A stretch of 5,848 nucleotides of DNA, taken from positions 1 through 5,848 of the forward strand of contig JBDRGC010000387.1 in assembly GCA_043818215.1 (NCBI GenBank), given 5' to 3'. This document shows, in pieces, positions 4,845 to 5,848 of the stretch (positions within the stretch are counted from its first letter, which is position 1; the number at the start of each line of letters is the position of its first letter). The notes beneath the pieces were generated by a model, which ran no database searches, was not told where the DNA came from, and worked only from the letters and a program-made list of their open reading frames with translations. Origin of the DNA: JBDRGC01 sp043818215. GTDB lineage: Bacteria > Chloroflexota > Anaerolineae > Anaerolineales > UBA11858. A program made the translations under genes and the position numbers.

Positions 4845-5848
4845 TTAATAGGCGAAGATCATGTACTTGCCCTGTTGATAGACCAGAGTCAAATACGCGG
4901 AGGTGGATGGGTCCCAATTCCCTAAGGCGCGTTCTGCGGGGCCCCAGAAAACATAGTCCACCTCGAATTCTTCCAGCAGGGCTAGACGGTCGCTTTCGGG
5001 CGAGCCAACCTGGTAAAAGGCATTGATGCGCGGCTCCAGGTCGGCGATGCCGACGCTTTCCGGGCCGTGTCCGATGAGTACGAAAACGGGCGCCCAGGCC
5101 GGGAGGGCGTTTCCGGTCTGATAGGCTGCCAGGACCACGTCTTCGCCACTTGTCTGCCCGGCTAGAAATTGGAAAGCGGATACTTCATCTGCCGGGCGGA
5201 AGAGCGGCTCTGCGGGAGTGGAGACAGCCAATAGGCCTCCCAGCAACAAAAAGATGGTGGAGGGGAAAGTGAGCAGCAGGACAACAAAAGACCGCTTGAA
5301 TAGCTTGTTTTGAGAATGTTCAAACGCAACAAAAGCCAAAGTTACCAGAGCTACCCACAACCCTTCCACCAAACGGCGCTGCAAATTATAGGGAGCATAC
5401 GCCAGCAAGGGGAGCATCAGGACCCACGCCACAGGCAGCCACCCTCTCCACGCATCCAGTCGAAGCAAGCGAATGGCGCCGAGTACCGCGAAAGGTATCA
5501 ACAAACCATAGGCTATCAAGTAATGCAATGGGTGAGGCGACAGAATCAAATTCTGAGAGGTCCAGTTCTTCAAAAATGGATCGAGGTTGAAAACGACAGC
5601 CGTGTAAATGACAATTGGCGAGGATATCGCTCCCGCCCAGAAAGCGCGTTGAAAGTAATATTTCCAGGCACCCCAGTCAACAGATTGACCCATGCGCATC
5701 CGCCACCGCTGCCAGAGAGCCAAACTCGCCAGATGCGCCCCCATCACGCTCCAGGCGACGAGTACCGTCAGAGGCTGCATCAGGCCCAACAGCAGCAACA
5801 AAATGCCGTGGAGCAAGGAGGCAATGGGGCAAGAGCGCAAGGGGGCAG
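4845..5848 (-). CDS. GT-C-like multi-pass membrane protein, 5' end outside the window
   Basis: The frame stays open to the right edge, so this is the C-terminal 333 residues of a longer protein. The TTG at 5840 is not a credible start because coding continues upstream of it. At least seven hydrophobic segments appear, for example GILLLLLGLMQPLTVLVAW, LIAYGLLIPFAVLGAIRLL and VVLLLTFPSTIFLLLGGLL. A soluble tail of about 115 residues follows. Conserved-looking points are the loop LDPFLKNWTSQN, YNLQRRLVEG, GHGPESVG and VDYVFWGPAERALG. The layout and the tail (a statement that a residence or gate is at stake, then an ER-L-G near the end) resemble GT-C polyprenyl-sugar glycosyltransferase-like proteins common in Chloroflexota. 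The catalytic N-terminal loop, which would decide the family, is missing. Unlike its neighbours, the visible part contains no repeat-derived insertion. Its stop lies 123 bp before yfhO. Confidence 0.8.
   Translation of the reverse strand, partial: APLRSCPIASLLHGILLLLLGLMQPLTVLVAWSVMGAHLASLALWQRWRMRMGQSVDWGAWKYYFQRAFWAGAISSPIVIYTAVVFNLDPFLKNWTSQNLILSPHPLHYLIAYGLLIPFAVLGAIRLLRLDAWRGWLPVAWVLMLPLLAYAPYNLQRRLVEGLWVALVTLAFVAFEHSQNKLFKRSFVVLLLTFPSTIFLLLGGLLAVSTPAEPLFRPADEVSAFQFLAGQTSGEDVVLAAYQTGNALPAWAPVFVLIGHGPESVGIADLEPRINAFYQVGSPESDRLALLEEFEVDYVFWGPAERALGNWDPSTSAYLTLVYQQGKYMIFAY

Noticed and set aside
5838..5840. TTG start for the right-edge membrane protein
   Set aside because: The frame is open to the edge of the window, and the residues before it continue a hydrophobic membrane protein, so the true start lies outside.

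Overview
The window reads as bacterial chromosomal DNA of moderate to high G+C. All four recognisable genes lie on the minus strand. In order of transcription (right to left) they are: a 5'-truncated multi-pass membrane protein of GT-C type (4845-5848), a YfhO-family giant membrane protein (2082-4721), a zinc-ribbon NUDIX hydrolase (1380-1925) and a FemAB/FemX-type aminoacyltransferase (188-1345). The gene styles, together with many short 'word-like' repeat arrays, suggest a Chloroflexota (Anaerolineae-like) bacterium. That is an inference from family resemblance; no rRNA or tRNA is present to confirm it.

Three of the four genes point to the cell envelope. YfhO and the partial gene are membrane proteins of the kind that handle lipid-linked sugars, and FemX-type enzymes add amino acids to peptidoglycan precursors. 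The NUDIX enzyme is a soluble nucleotide-type hydrolase of unknown substrate. Gaps of 123, 156 and 34 bp separate the genes. A co-directional cluster is clear, but a single operon is not proven. A strong hairpin with a T-tract (11-41) lies beyond the 3' end of femX, with its T-tract on the plus strand.

The striking part of the window is its repeats. At least seven arrays, mostly of unrelated sequence, are built on a 7- or 8-base unit, or on 12-base and 120-base periods. They occupy the gaps and also enter the genes. Ten heptamers abut the yfhO start codon. An octamer/heptamer array supplies the last codons and stop of yfhO. Two adjacent heptamer families supply the NUDIX tail and stop, fill the gap and run up to the femX start. 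Seven octamers encode a loop inside FemX. YfhO carries two insertions: about 105 residues made from a 12-mer array plus a 76-bp unit repeated at exactly 120 bp, and about 30 residues made from eleven heptamers. Arrays inside genes lie in an orientation with no stop codon in the reading frame used. Those at gene ends carry TGA in every unit, so any frame stops there. Two arrays also have G-quadruplex-type spacing on the yfhO template strand.

No CRISPR array, transposase, tRNA, rRNA or riboswitch was found. No promoter could be assigned with confidence, since the likely start of the transcription unit lies outside the window to the right.
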